A stretch of 64,000 bases of DNA from Phycisphaerae bacterium (GTDB lineage: Bacteria > Planctomycetota > Phycisphaerae > UBA1845). This document shows positions 55,124 through 64,000 of this stretch, piece after piece. The translations under genes and the position numbers were made by a program. The first letter of the stretch is position 1; each line of letters starts with the position of its first letter. The stretch covers positions 1 through 64,000 of the forward strand of contig JAJDEB010000017.1 of NCBI GenBank assembly GCA_029260015.1. The letters run 5' to 3'. The notes beneath the pieces were generated by a model. That model did not search any database and had not been told where the DNA came from. It was given only the letters and a program-made list of their open reading frames with translations.

Positions 55124-55858
55124 CTAATAGGCGATCTTCGGGTCATAGAGGTTGTGTTCCCAGGCGATGTCGATCAGCGTGCTGTTGTCGTAGTCGATGG
55201 CGTACGTCTTCTTAAACACGAGCGACTCAACGTGCGTGTCGATGAAGAGATAGTTGGCTCGGTCGATGTGCTGCTCGATTTCCATCTCTTCGCGCGACTT
55301 GCGATCCGGATCGATCAGCCAGCTCTCCGGGTGAACATGGTCGGCGACGGCGTACTCGCCTTCCTCAGCCAGCTCGACCATGTACGCGGTTTGCGATGGC
55401 TTTTTGAAGAGACTGAGTCGATCGTAAGGGCCGGTTCCGGCGATCGGTTTGACCGTGTAATAGTTGGTTGCGTAACTGACCCGTCGCACTTCGGTCGTAC
55501 CGGGTAGCGGAACCTGCCAATGCGAACTTTTGTCAGACGGGCAGCGGGCTACCAATGCGTTGCCATACTCGACTTTAAGCGTGTTGATCCATGCCGACTC
55601 TTCATCCACTGACCCGCCGTGGGCGAGCCCGACCGTTACCAGTCGCCCATCGTTGGCTGTCGCATATGCGTGAACGGCGAGGCCCATGCTGCGAAGGTTG
55701 CTGGCACAAACGGTTCGCCGAGCCTGCTGGCGAGCTTTTGATAAGCTCGGAAGCAAAATGGCGACCAGTAGCGCGATGATGGATACGACAACCAAAAGCT
55801 CGACGAGCGTAAAGCCGCGAGACCCGCGCCGAAAAGACGCAGATATGCTCCGGTCCAT
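55124..55858 (-). CDS. Pseudopilin (third in window)
   Basis: 244 residues from ATG 55858 ([18 protein letters not shown]), chosen because AGGAGAG lies just upstream; a longer frame starts at 55948 without support. The prepilin box [20 protein letters not shown] is intact. The C-terminal domain carries [31 protein letters not shown] and [19 protein letters not shown], which corresponds to the H-x9-DG region with a Thr instead of Gly. It ends DPKIAY. It lies between a His/Cys-rich gene and a dispersed palindrome. Confidence 0.88.
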   Translation of the reverse strand: MDRSISASFRRGSRGFTLVELLVVVSIIALLVAILLPSLSKARQQARRTVCASNLRSMGLAVHAYATANDGRLVTVGLAHGGSVDEESAWINTLKVEYGNALVARCPSDKSSHWQVPLPGTTEVRRVSYATNYYTVKPIAGTGPYDRLSLFKKPSQTAYMVELAEEGEYAVADHVHPESWLIDPDRKSREEMEIEQHIDRANYLFIDTHVESLVFKKTYAIDYDNSTLIDIAWEHNLYDPKIAY

Positions 55859-55989
55859 CGGATTCTCTCCTATTGGATATAGCTGCCCAGCGCAAGTGGA
55901 CTCCGCGCTAGGACATTGGCATTCCGATGAGCGCGCGCAGGCGCACATCGACTATTGGGTTTTGCAAAATGGATTAAGTGTGTTTCGTT

Positions 55990-56277
55990 CTAGGAAAGGG
56001 CAGGAGGGGCTCGAGGATTGGCGCTGGTTAGCGCAGTGCGTTTTGATATGACTTCGGACTCAAGCGGTTGAATCCAACAAACGTCGGTTGTCAGGCAAAT
56101 CGACTCAGACGCTTGAATTGCAGAAGCAGCGTTCTTGACGGCAAAGCACGCGGGGCACGAATCGGACTGCGATTCATGATCGGCATCGTGCTCATCGTGG
56201 ACGTGCCATGCGCTGGCAGGAAGTGCCAACGTGGTCGCAAGAAATCCAACAAGAATGTATGACCGCAGTTTTTCCAT
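55990..56277 (-). CDS. Small His/Cys-rich exported protein, DUF2946-like
   Basis: 95 residues (start at ATG 56277, MEKLRSYILV; a further ATG 12 bases upstream is possible). A signal peptide ends at LPASA. The mature N-terminus WHVHDEHDADHESQSD contains four His with acidic spacing, followed by CPACFAV. That combination resembles DUF2946-type small proteins, which are seen near metal transport genes. Near the C-terminus are ICLTTDVCWIQPLESEVISK and a Pro-rich end. It may bind zinc or copper in the periplasm. No transporter gene is adjacent; the nearest metal-related gene is the PEP-CTERM protein with DHGH, about 1 kb away. Confidence 0.5.
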   Translation of the reverse strand: MEKLRSYILVGFLATTLALPASAWHVHDEHDADHESQSDSCPACFAVKNAASAIQASESICLTTDVCWIQPLESEVISKRTALTSANPRAPPALS

Positions 56278-56412
56278 CGCCCTGATCAATGCTGGTGTTC
56301 GTACAAGGGGAACTTCCCTTGATTCTTCATACCAAGAACCAATGGAACATTCAAGTTAGTTAGTTCTGACCTGCCGAAGCGAATTCTATTTACCGCCGCT
56401 TGTCGAGTGCCA

Positions 56413-58302
56413 CTACGGACCAGCCAACCGCGTCACGAAGATGTCGTAATCTTCGATGGTGATACCGCAGACACCGTCGAGTTCCAATGCGGAACAGGCG
56501 GCTGACGTTTCTCCCATGCAACCTTGGATGCCGGCATAGTCTTCAAGATCGAATGTACCGTTCCCGTTGAAGTCGCCACCGCAGGCGGCAGGATTATCGA
56601 CGCCCGGCGTCACCGGTACGCAGCCGTCACTACCGTCGAGGGCTTTGCTGAGGGTGACCCAGTCATCGAACGTGTCGGTATCGACACCGTTGGGGCACCG
56701 CGCGCCACCCGCAGGAACGGTTGTACCGTCAGGACCGATCGGGATTGCGCCGAAGTACACAGCATCGCTGACGGGGTAGTCGTCGTCGATGACGGCCACC
56801 GCGTCGAGGACGGTTCCGACGCTGACATCTTCAACGCCATCACCACCGCCAGCTTCTGTATCGATGTCATCGTTGGGTGAAACGGTCGCATCGCGCACAA
56901 GGGCGATCGTTTGCGTTCCATTTTCAAAGCGGGAAATGCCTGTGCCAATGACCAAATCTGCACCGACGCCACTGCCACCTGCGACGAAGTATCCTTCCGA
57001 GTCGAGGGCGCACGGGCTGCCACCACAGTCGTCCAGCGGAACGAGCAGGTCGACGTTTCCTTTGGAGAGCGTTTCTCCTTCGATCACTACGATGGACAAA
57101 CCACAAAGCAGTTCGAGCGGGTCACCTTTGATTTCGACGAACTCCTGATCCTGAGTGCCATCGTGTGACACAACGAATTCGTTGATTATCAAATTGCTGG
57201 GAAGGGCGTCGCATGCGGGAATTTCCATGCCGCATTCCACACCCGCGCCGCGGAACTCACCACCCAGGCCCAGGCATTGTGCCGCATTGACCGTGTCATC
57301 GCAGCCGCAGGCTGTGCAGCATGCGCCGGACTGATCGTCGGGGATATCAACATCAGCAAAGACCAGCAAGTGATCGCTGGCAGCCGCACTGGTGCCAGCC
57401 GATAGGGGCGCACCGAACAGGGCCAATCCTCCGCCGAGTCCTTCGTCGGCAGAGTCGTAGACTTCGGACCCGACAAAGGTGACGGCATTGCTTCGCCAGA
57501 TGTAATCGAGTCGCCGGCCCGACGCGTTGCGGGTGGCGTCGGATCCATCCAGTTGAAACGCGGGGATCAGGTTGAGGCGCTGCGATCCGCTGCTGGCTTG
57601 CATCGGTTTGAACACGCCATTGGCGATTGGAAACGAAAGGTCGCTTCCCAATGTCCAGCCACCCGGCAGTCCTGAGGGCAATGAGTTGAAACTTGATGGG
57701 GAGTCAGGGCTGTCGTTGATGTCGTCGTTCATGTCGCCCATGACGAGATAAGGGATCGTCGATGAATCATAGGGAATCGTCGTTTGCATGGTGCGGAGGC
57801 CTTCGACCGAACGTCGGAATTCGTCCACGTTGGCGGTTCCCGATTTCCAGTGGTTGCCGACGATGATCAAATCTTCTGCTGCGCCAGGAATGTCGAATTC
57901 AGCGCGGACGAAGTTTCGGGTGATGTCCTTGGCGCTACCGTCGCCGGAGAGATCGGTGGCATCTAAAGTGACAGGGGCTATCGCAAACGGGAATTTGCTC
58001 ATGATGCCAGCATGGTTGCTGCCGTCAAAAGTGTTGGTTCCGGTGGCGAGGTAACGAAACGGGTAACCGGCTGCGTCTGCCAGGTCGGTGAAAGCATTTG
58101 CGGGCGAGTTATTGATTTCTTGTAAGCAGACGACATCGGCACCGACGCGTAGAAGAATATCGACGGCGGCATCTTCCTGAGCGGAATCGCCATCGAAATT
58201 CTCAATATTGAATGTGGCAATGCGGACGCGAACGTCTGCCCGCGAATCGGTGGCGCACAGAAAAAGGACCAACAGGCCCGATAACACTCGAATTCTCAAC
58301 AT
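56413..58302 (-). CDS. Secreted EEP-family nuclease with LTD and dockerin-like regions
   Basis: 629 residues with a signal peptide (LLVLFLCATDSRA). Residues about 25-330 are an endonuclease/exonuclease/phosphatase domain: RIATFNIENFD, VVCLQEI, VGNHWKSG (His), MGDMNDD and ASDHLLVFADV (His/Asp). A 35-residue Cys module follows (GACCTACGCDDTVNAAQCLG). Then come a lamin-tail-type domain (LIINEFVVSHDGTQDQEFVE, GYFVAGGSGVGADLVIGT) and a final EF/dockerin-like stretch (DFNGNGTFDLEDYAGIQGC). The EEP fold with a secretion signal and LTD is the plan of extracellular DNases such as ExeM. It is divergent from a gene that carries four LTDs and an OB-like end. Confidence 0.85.
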   Translation of the reverse strand: MLRIRVLSGLLVLFLCATDSRADVRVRIATFNIENFDGDSAQEDAAVDILLRVGADVVCLQEINNSPANAFTDLADAAGYPFRYLATGTNTFDGSNHAGIMSKFPFAIAPVTLDATDLSGDGSAKDITRNFVRAEFDIPGAAEDLIIVGNHWKSGTANVDEFRRSVEGLRTMQTTIPYDSSTIPYLVMGDMNDDINDSPDSPSSFNSLPSGLPGGWTLGSDLSFPIANGVFKPMQASSGSQRLNLIPAFQLDGSDATRNASGRRLDYIWRSNAVTFVGSEVYDSADEGLGGGLALFGAPLSAGTSAAASDHLLVFADVDIPDDQSGACCTACGCDDTVNAAQCLGLGGEFRGAGVECGMEIPACDALPSNLIINEFVVSHDGTQDQEFVEIKGDPLELLCGLSIVVIEGETLSKGNVDLLVPLDDCGGSPCALDSEGYFVAGGSGVGADLVIGTGISRFENGTQTIALVRDATVSPNDDIDTEAGGGDGVEDVSVGTVLDAVAVIDDDYPVSDAVYFGAIPIGPDGTTVPAGGARCPNGVDTDTFDDWVTLSKALDGSDGCVPVTPGVDNPAACGGDFNGNGTFDLEDYAGIQGCMGETSAACSALELDGVCGITIEDYDIFVTRLAGP

Positions 58303-58476
58303 CTGTTATTTCTCCGAATTATTGACCGCAACTCCCAAGGCACACACGAGTTATCGCGCGCGCCGGTCGTGCGATACGCTTACTTTACCGCTCCACGATA
58401 GGGAATGTGCCGCCCTCAAACCCACAAAATGTGCGGTAATTTGCGGATAGTTAACACAATTCAAACGCGGTTTAGG

Positions 58477-58506
58477 TAGACAATTCCTCCAGCGATTCAT
58501 TATACT
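58477..58506 (+). promoter_or_regulatory. Putative sigma-70 promoter for the LTD protein gene
   Basis: TAGACA (58477-58482) and TATACT (58501-58506), spaced 18 bp; each is a five-of-six match. The leader to the ATG at 58820 would be about 305 nt. Confidence 0.5.
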
Positions 58507-58518
58507 CAGTGACCCTGT

Positions 58519-58545
58519 GGAATTCCCAGTGTCCACTGGAATTCC
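58519..58545. promoter_or_regulatory. Near-palindrome just downstream of the promoter
   Basis: GGAATTCCCAGTG and CACTGGAATTCC are opposed around TC, with one base skipped. Its position about 12 bp past the -10 suits an operator or a 5' mRNA hairpin. No regulator is known for it. Confidence 0.45.
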
Positions 58546-58762
58546 GTTAAGAAGTCCGCTCGCAAGGGCGTCGAAAGAAGAAGCAAACGGGAGAAAGAAG
58601 CGACTCATCGATTGCCTTCGGGCGGCACGGATCATCTTGTGCAATAATCGAAAAGGTCTCCCGATCAAGACTGGTATGGGTTTGGAAAAGGGTCCGTAGC
58701 GCGGGCACCTGGTCGTGCGCGCCCTTTCGCAAAGCAGGCAGAATTCCAATTAGGCATGACAT

Positions 58763-58784
58763 GATGGCTTTCGCAAAAGCCATC
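58763..58784 (+). terminator. Hairpin ahead of the LTD gene, possible attenuator
   Basis: GATGGCTTT (58763-58771) pairs with AAAGCCATC (58776-58784) around four bases and is followed by TTCTCTT. It is 35 bp before the start codon. It might be an attenuator or mRNA-stabilising stem; the T run is interrupted, so termination would be weak. Confidence 0.4.
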
Positions 58785-58819
58785 TTCTCTTACTCAGCAT
58801 TCTTTGGAGAAGACAGGTA

Positions 58820-61800
58820 ATGAGGAAAACGGGAATAGAAAAATTCAATTGTGTGACAGGGATGGCCCTGGCAGTTGGATTGGCGATTACCGCGCCCACA
58901 CAAGCGGCGCTGGTAATTAACGAGTTTGACGCCAATCAAACTGGCACGGATACGACCGAGTTTGTCGAACTCACGAACGACGGCGGTGCGACGATCGACT
59001 TTGGCGCCACACCGCATTCTCTCGTGTTGTTCAATGGGAATGGTGATGTGTCGTACACCGTGGTTGCCCTCAATTCGGGAACGCTTGCCCCTGGCGAGTA
59101 TCTTCTGATTGGCAACAACGACGTCACCCCTGCCCCGGATATCTTTCTGTGCGGAACAGCCGGTTGCGGCAATACTCTGCAGAATGGTGAAGACGGCATT
59201 GCGGTTTACACAGGCACGTTCCCCGGTGGGGCTGCGACCACGACAAATTTAGTTGACGCTGTCGTTTACACCGATGCAGGCAGCGGTGGCGGCGATGGTG
59301 CATCGCTGTCGACGGCATTGGGATTGAACCCTGGTGATTTGGTCGATGGCGGGGAATTCGGCAATGCTCTGACGACAGGGGTCTCGCGAATTCCGGATGG
59401 CACGGGTCCGTTTACACCGGGTTCAGCACTGACCCCGAGCGCGGCCAACGGTGCTGCTCCTCCCGCGGCGCTTGGCAAATTGACAATCACAAACACGGCC
59501 ACGCTGTCGGATCCGATTGAGCTTTGTGGCCAATTCGGTGACGGCAACTACGAGTTCACGATCACCACGCTTCCGACGGATGGAACGCTGACTGACGGTG
59601 GAGCGCCGTTTGGTGTGCCACACGATGTCACTGGCGTCCTGCGGTACGATCCCGATACCGGCCCGAATTTCAGCGGTGTGGATACGTTTGACTTTACGGT
59701 CACCGATGACAATGGTGCAGGCCTCACTTCCGACCCCGCGACCCACGAGGTGGCTGTCCAGACGGTCGGCAGCGTGTTTATCTCCGAAGTGATGCACTCC
59801 CCATCGGGCAACGACAACATCTTTGAGTTCATCGAAATCTACAACGCTTCGGGCTCGCCGGTCTCGCTTGGAAGCGTAGATGCGACGAACAATGACGGAT
59901 TCAACAAGCCAACAGCGGATAACCTGTTGGGCCTGACGATTCCGGCGAATTCGATTGCCTTTATTGCCCCCGACGCGACGACGATCGGTTTTGACTTTGA
60001 AGAATTTCGTTGCGACTGGAATGTCGATGAAGCCGATGTGCTGCGGGTTCCGCTTTCACAGTTTGAAACAACATTCGCGACTTCCGGTGCGACCTGCGAT
60101 ACAGCCGCCGGTTCGCGTATCTTTATTTTTAACGCCGCTGGCGCACTGCTGGATGCCATTGACCTTGGTCGCGCAAACAGTGGCGCAGCGGCTTGTGCGG
60201 GCGAAAGCTATGGCTTGAACCCGTCGCTCTTTCCTTTCTTCCCAATCGTCCCGGACGCTGACCTGAATGACAGCGACTTGGCTTGGGGATGCGTTGGCCC
60301 GCTCGCGATTACCGGTGGCCTTCAGGATGGCGATTCGTCCGGCGATTCGGCCAACCCCGGATACATCGTCGGCCACACCTATCCGCCGTCACCCTATGTA
60401 TACGAGCCGGCTTGCTTCGGTGCTTGCTGTCTGTCAGATGGAAGTTGCATTGACGGTGTGACCGAAACTGAATGTCTTGTTGATAACTGTGGTATTTCAT
60501 TCAATCAAGGCGACTTGTGCGGCGCGGTTTCCTGTAGTGCTGTCGCGACCAACAAGTGCTGTCTGCCGATTGGAACCTGTGCAGACTTGACCGAATGCGA
60601 GTGCCTGCAAGCCAATGGCGATTTCGATGGTGGTGACACCTGCACCGGCGCTCCAGAAGAATGTCCGGTCGAAGTTTCGTTGGTCATCAACGAGCTTGAG
60701 TACAACACACCCGGAAGTGACACCGATGACGAATTGGAATTCATCGAATTGTTTTCACCTATTGGTGGCGGTGAGCCGGCAGCCGGATGGAAGATTGAAT
60801 TCTACAACGGTAACGATACGACCGGAACCAACCTCTACAACACGATCGACCTGTCCACGATCGCAAGTGGCGTGATCCCAGTCGACGGTTATCTGGTCGC
60901 TGGTGATGCCAACGTGGCCAACGTCGACATCATCAAAGCCGGTTCATTCCAAAATGGTGGTGGCCGCGGTGACGGCGTGGTGCTTTCATTCAACGGTTTT
61001 GTGGTCGAAGCCCTCTCGTACGGTCAAGACTCCGGAACTTCCGGATTCGTCGCGGTCGGTGGAGATGGCGATGGAACCTTCCTGGCCGACATTGGCGTGG
61101 CCGACTCTGCAGACACGAGCCTCCAGAAGATTCCGGATGCCAGCACCTGGACAGAAACGTTGAACAACACGCCTGGCGAAACCAACTTTGATGCTGGTGA
61201 CTTCGGTGCATGCTGTGACGGTTTGAGCTGCTCGCTTGATACCGAAGAGAATTGCAACCTTAGCGGATTCGTCTACGAAGGCGACGGTACCAACTGCGAC
61301 TTCAACCCATGTGTTCCGCGTGGTGCGTGCTGCAATCCTGACGGAAGTTGCACGGACAACGTTGAAGAAGGCATCTGCGAAACTGTGCTCGGTGGTGTTT
61401 GGAACGGTGACGACACCGTTTGCAATGACTACGATGCGTTTGCAGCTTGTCACGACGGTCCGGGTGTTGCGCTCGGATTTGGTTGTGAGGCTCAAGATAT
61501 TGACGGAGCATCACCTGCTGACGTTGACTTGGCAGACTTTGCATTGTTCCAGCAGAACACCTGTTCGCCGGCACCGACCGGTGCTTGCTGTCCGCCCAAT
61601 GGCGTTTGCGTCGAGATCAATCAGTTCGACTGTGAAGCTGACGGTGGTATCTATCGCGGTGATGGCGTCTTGTGTGCCGGTTTGGATCCCGAATGCGACG
61701 CACCGGTGGCTGGCGACATCCTCATCAACGAGATTTGGGCTGACGATCCAGGTCAGGACGATGTTGAATTCATCGAACTTTTCGGTGCTCCGAGTGCAAG

Positions 61801-63160
61801 TCTCAACGGTCGAAGCCTGATCGTGATCGATGGTGACACTGCAGGTGACGCATCTGCGTTCCAGTATCGTCGCGTGACGGTGCAAATTGACTTCACCGGT
61901 GCAGATGCCCTTAACGGTAGCGGTTTCTTCCTCATCGGAACTGGTGCTGGAATCGGTGCTGTCGATATCGATCTTGATGCCGTCGGAGGCAACGCCAACA
62001 CGTTCGCCGACGAACTGCAAAACGGTTCGCAGACTTATGCTCTCGTTCCGACTGCGGACATCGCTTACTGCACTTCGGTTGGATTGCCTGACGCCAGTTG
62101 CAACAGCGACGGCACGCAGTTGACGGCAGCGTCAGCCGCCGCCTTGACGGCAAGTGCATACGACGCGGTTGCAACGCTTGACGCAACGGTTGGCGATCAT
62201 CGCTACCTCGTTGGAGCGGCACCACTGGTTCAGGATGGTGGATTTGCAATCGATCATGGTCACCGCATCCCGAACGGTACCGACACTGACGGTGCGAGCG
62301 ACTGGGAAACCCAGTTCGGATTCGAGTTGAATGATCCGGCTGACCCGTCGACTCCGAAGTCGGCGAACTCGTCACAAAGTCTGATTGCGGGATCATGTTG
62401 TCAGGGTGCTGGCGATCAAGAGTGCATTGTGGTGACCGAAGCTGTGTGTATCAACACCAACGGAACGTTCAACGGACCAGGCACCGATTGCGGTGTGCTG
62501 CCGGAAGACAATCCGTGCAACTGCGGAAACATCGCATCGAAGCCCGTCGTTGAGTTCCCCGATCAGTTGCCCGTCTGTGTCGTCGATGTTGTCATCTCAA
62601 GCGATGTCGATGCTCGTTCGAATGCCAATGAACGCGAAATCTTTATTCAAGACATCGTTGGAACGAATGGGTTGACTCTCTTTGGCTCCAACGAAGACAT
62701 TGACGCTCTATTGGCAGTTGCTTCTGCAGGCGATCAGATCGAAATTCGCGCAACACTGCAGGATTTCTTTGATGCTCAGGAACTTGTTGCTCCGTTCCAG
62801 ATCACGGTGATTGACCAAATTGGTATTCCGGCTCCGTTCCCGAAACAGATCACCGATCTGAACCAGGGAATCATCATTGACGAGAACGACGACATCATCA
62901 ATACATTGGTCGTCTTGAAGAACGTCACGATTACCGGAGGCGGGACAGCCAACTGGTTCGCAGGCAGCACGGTTGTTAACGGTGTTGGTGCGGACGCGGG
63001 TGAGACGTTTGGCGACGTGCGTTTGTCGGGCGATAACACGCTGGTCGGTACGCCGATCCCGGCTGGTCCGGTTGACATCGTCGGTATAATCACGACGTTC
63101 TCAGGCAACTTCAACCTCAAACCGAGGACGCCTGCGGACATTACACCGCACACGCCGTAA
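58820..63160 (+). CDS. Secreted protein with four lamin-tail domains, Cys-rich GACC modules and an OB-like C-terminus
   Basis: 1446 residues with a signal peptide (MALAVGLAITAPTQA). Four LTDs are recognised by their opening strands: LVINEFDANQTGTDTTEFVE, VFISEVMHSPSGNDNIFEFI, LVINELEYNTPGSDTDDELE and ILINEIWADDPGQDDVEFIE. A cadherin-like domain lies after the first LTD (GVDTFDFTVTDDNGAG). Six short modules of the type GACC..DG.C....E..C...GG...GDG..C are scattered between them. The last about 200 residues form an OB-like fold (DQIEIRATLQDFFDAQELVA, VDIVGIITTFSGNFNLKPRT). GGAG lies about 11 bases before ATG 58820. Likely an extracellular surface protein; the domains suggest nucleic-acid or carbohydrate binding, perhaps with the divergent nuclease. 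Confidence 0.75.
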   Translation: MRKTGIEKFNCVTGMALAVGLAITAPTQAALVINEFDANQTGTDTTEFVELTNDGGATIDFGATPHSLVLFNGNGDVSYTVVALNSGTLAPGEYLLIGNNDVTPAPDIFLCGTAGCGNTLQNGEDGIAVYTGTFPGGAATTTNLVDAVVYTDAGSGGGDGASLSTALGLNPGDLVDGGEFGNALTTGVSRIPDGTGPFTPGSALTPSAANGAAPPAALGKLTITNTATLSDPIELCGQFGDGNYEFTITTLPTDGTLTDGGAPFGVPHDVTGVLRYDPDTGPNFSGVDTFDFTVTDDNGAGLTSDPATHEVAVQTVGSVFISEVMHSPSGNDNIFEFIEIYNASGSPVSLGSVDATNNDGFNKPTADNLLGLTIPANSIAFIAPDATTIGFDFEEFRCDWNVDEADVLRVPLSQFETTFATSGATCDTAAGSRIFIFNAAGALLDAIDLGRANSGAAACAGESYGLNPSLFPFFPIVPDADLNDSDLAWGCVGPLAITGGLQDGDSSGDSANPGYIVGHTYPPSPYVYEPACFGACCLSDGSCIDGVTETECLVDNCGISFNQGDLCGAVSCSAVATNKCCLPIGTCADLTECECLQANGDFDGGDTCTGAPEECPVEVSLVINELEYNTPGSDTDDELEFIELFSPIGGGEPAAGWKIEFYNGNDTTGTNLYNTIDLSTIASGVIPVDGYLVAGDANVANVDIIKAGSFQNGGGRGDGVVLSFNGFVVEALSYGQDSGTSGFVAVGGDGDGTFLADIGVADSADTSLQKIPDASTWTETLNNTPGETNFDAGDFGACCDGLSCSLDTEENCNLSGFVYEGDGTNCDFNPCVPRGACCNPDGSCTDNVEEGICETVLGGVWNGDDTVCNDYDAFAACHDGPGVALGFGCEAQDIDGASPADVDLADFALFQQNTCSPAPTGACCPPNGVCVEINQFDCEADGGIYRGDGVLCAGLDPECDAPVAGDILINEIWADDPGQDDVEFIELFGAPSASLNGRSLIVIDGDTAGDASAFQYRRVTVQIDFTGADALNGSGFFLIGTGAGIGAVDIDLDAVGGNANTFADELQNGSQTYALVPTADIAYCTSVGLPDASCNSDGTQLTAASAAALTASAYDAVATLDATVGDHRYLVGAAPLVQDGGFAIDHGHRIPNGTDTDGASDWETQFGFELNDPADPSTPKSANSSQSLIAGSCCQGAGDQECIVVTEAVCINTNGTFNGPGTDCGVLPEDNPCNCGNIASKPVVEFPDQLPVCVVDVVISSDVDARSNANEREIFIQDIVGTNGLTLFGSNEDIDALLAVASAGDQIEIRATLQDFFDAQELVAPFQITVIDQIGIPAPFPKQITDLNQGIIIDENDDIINTLVVLKNVTITGGGTANWFAGSTVVNGVGADAGETFGDVRLSGDNTLVGTPIPAGPVDIVGIITTFSGNFNLKPRTPADITPHTP

Positions 63161-63188
63161 CCGGTAGTTGAATTCCTAGAACCTTTTT

Positions 63189-63228
63189 GGCCCGTCTCGA
63201 AGATCAACTTCGAGGCGGGCCTTTTTTT
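63189..63228 (+). terminator. Strong rho-independent terminator after the LTD gene
   Basis: GGCCCGTCTCGAAG (63189-63202) pairs with CTTCGAGGCGGGCC (63208-63221), a 14-bp stem with a 5-base loop, followed by seven T. Confidence 0.95.
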
Positions 63229-63348
63229 GTACAATGACAGATGACGGACTTTGCAAACGGGGATTCTTTACCGGGGCGTGTCTCACTTGGCCAGCAGTTG
63301 CAACTTCAGATACGATGATGGCGACGCCAACCTCGTCGGAGAAGCAAC

Positions 63349-64000
63349 ATGAATTCATATGAATTTTCTACCGAATCGCAAGAGAACATGCGGACACTGC
63401 TAGCCGAGATGGTCAAGCTCGAAGCATCTGACTTGCATCTGGTTCCCGGGTATCGACCCATATTCCGCCTCAATGGCCGCCTGATCCCCACGACCTGGGA
63501 CGTCGTATCCCCGGAAGCAGCAAACCAGATGATCGCTTCGGTCATTCCCACCCCGAAGATTCAGCGATTCGCCGAAGCGACCAACCTGGACTTTTCCATC
63601 GGCATCCCAGCCGGCGAACCCGGTGAAGAACATCGCTTTCGTGCCAACGCATTTCGCGCGGATGGCAATATCTGTGGTTGCTTTCGGTTCATCCCGAAAC
63701 GTGTTCCGACGTTCGAGTGGATGGGCTTCCCACAGCACATTGCCCGCAGCATTGTGGAATTGACCAATGGGCTTGTGATCGTCACCGGCGTAACCGGATC
63801 GGGTAAGTCGACGACCCTGGCTGCGATGGTGAACCTGCTGAACGAATGCGGTGGGTATCGCATCATCACGGCAGAAGATCCAATCGAGTACCGTTACGAA
63901 CGAACCGATCATTCGATCATCACCCAGCGCGAAGTCGGCGTCGATTGCGATTCATTCTACGACGGTTTGAAATACGGTTTGCGACAGGACCCCGATGTGA
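63349..64000 (+). CDS. PilT-family ATPase, second copy, cut by the window edge
   Basis: ATG 63349 (GGAG just upstream) opens a frame that runs off the right edge with no stop in the last 652 bases. The first 217 residues include KLEASDLHLVPGYRPIFRLN (the PilT N-domain), FRANAFRADGNICGCFRFIP, an intact Walker A GVTGSGKST (residues 147-155), the Asp box AEDPIEYRYERTDHSIITQR, and the start of Walker B at RQDPDV. It is clearly a PilT/PilU-type retraction ATPase, distinct in sequence from the one at 44765. The genome thus has at least two. Confidence 0.9.
   Translation, partial: MNSYEFSTESQENMRTLLAEMVKLEASDLHLVPGYRPIFRLNGRLIPTTWDVVSPEAANQMIASVIPTPKIQRFAEATNLDFSIGIPAGEPGEEHRFRANAFRADGNICGCFRFIPKRVPTFEWMGFPQHIARSIVELTNGLVIVTGVTGSGKSTTLAAMVNLLNECGGYRIITAEDPIEYRYERTDHSIITQREVGVDCDSFYDGLKYGLRQDPDV

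Larger units (their letters stand above)
58303..58819. other. Divergent promoter region between the EEP nuclease and LTD protein
   Basis: About 515 bp. It holds a good promoter toward the LTD gene (58477-58506), a near-palindrome just downstream (58519-58545), and a hairpin (58763-58784) close to the start. Small open frames are present on both strands but overlap one another and have no ribosome site. Confidence 0.5.

Noticed and set aside
58517-58783. Small frames in the leader of the LTD gene
   Set aside because: Frames on both strands overlap, with no ribosome site and no pattern; the region looks like a long 5' leader.

Overview
The window reads as chromosome from a planctomycete, most likely Phycisphaerae-like. 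I base this on several traits seen together. There are three pseudopilins with the N-terminal FTLVELLVV(V/I)SIIALL box and planctomycete-style C-termini. There are very large secreted proteins with signal peptides, dockerin-like or EF-hand-like Asp/Asn motifs and Cys-rich repeats, one PEP-CTERM protein and a DUF1844 protein. A dispersed palindromic repeat (GTAGGGTGGGCCGTGCCC and its complement) occurs three times. No rRNA, tRNA, CRISPR array, insertion sequence or prophage is visible.

Layout. 1-3.3 kb: a small membrane protein, a hidden selenoprotein gene (Rdx/SelW type, in-frame TGA, missed by ordinary ORF calling), an outer-membrane barrel and two tiny lipoprotein-like peptides. 3.3-16.6 kb: an HTH protein, clpB, a lipoprotein, a secreted metzincin-type protease, a TPR/gluzincin protein, a NatAB-like ABC exporter and a ZIP metal transporter. 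16.6-22.3 kb: an RHS/YD-repeat protein with an inserted C-type-lectin-like domain. 22.3-29.7 kb: a minus-strand run of housekeeping genes (ArsR-SRPBCC fusion, folP, cheB, rhomboid, DUF1844, a BshC-like protein, GT2). 29.9-36.7 kb: a TPR lipoprotein and a 1908-residue protein that I read as three beta-propellers (7+7 FG-GAP blades and 6 NHL-like blades). 37.2-40.2 kb: infA, P5C dehydrogenase and proC. 40.3-44.4 kb: small envelope proteins and a pseudopilin with a duplicated 3' fragment nearby. 44.7-49.6 kb: a type IV pilus-related operon (pilT, a membrane-anchored GspE/PilB-like protein whose nucleotide-binding motifs are all degenerate, and a CvpA-like membrane protein). 49.6-52 kb: aroA and a flippase-like protein. 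52.1-56.3 kb: pseudopilins, a pair of paralogous secreted proteins with different C-terminal modules, and a His/Cys-rich small protein. 56.4-63.2 kb: a divergent pair, an EEP-family extracellular nuclease and a four-LTD protein with a C-terminal OB-like region; together they carry a domain set like that of known extracellular nucleases. The window ends inside a second pilT-like gene.

The strongest new observations are the selenoprotein with a bSECIS-like hairpin at 800-1030 and the pseudo-ATPase at 46038-47726. Next come the lectin-bearing RHS protein, the triple-propeller protein and the split nuclease/LTD pair. Family names rest on motif recognition by eye; no database search was run.
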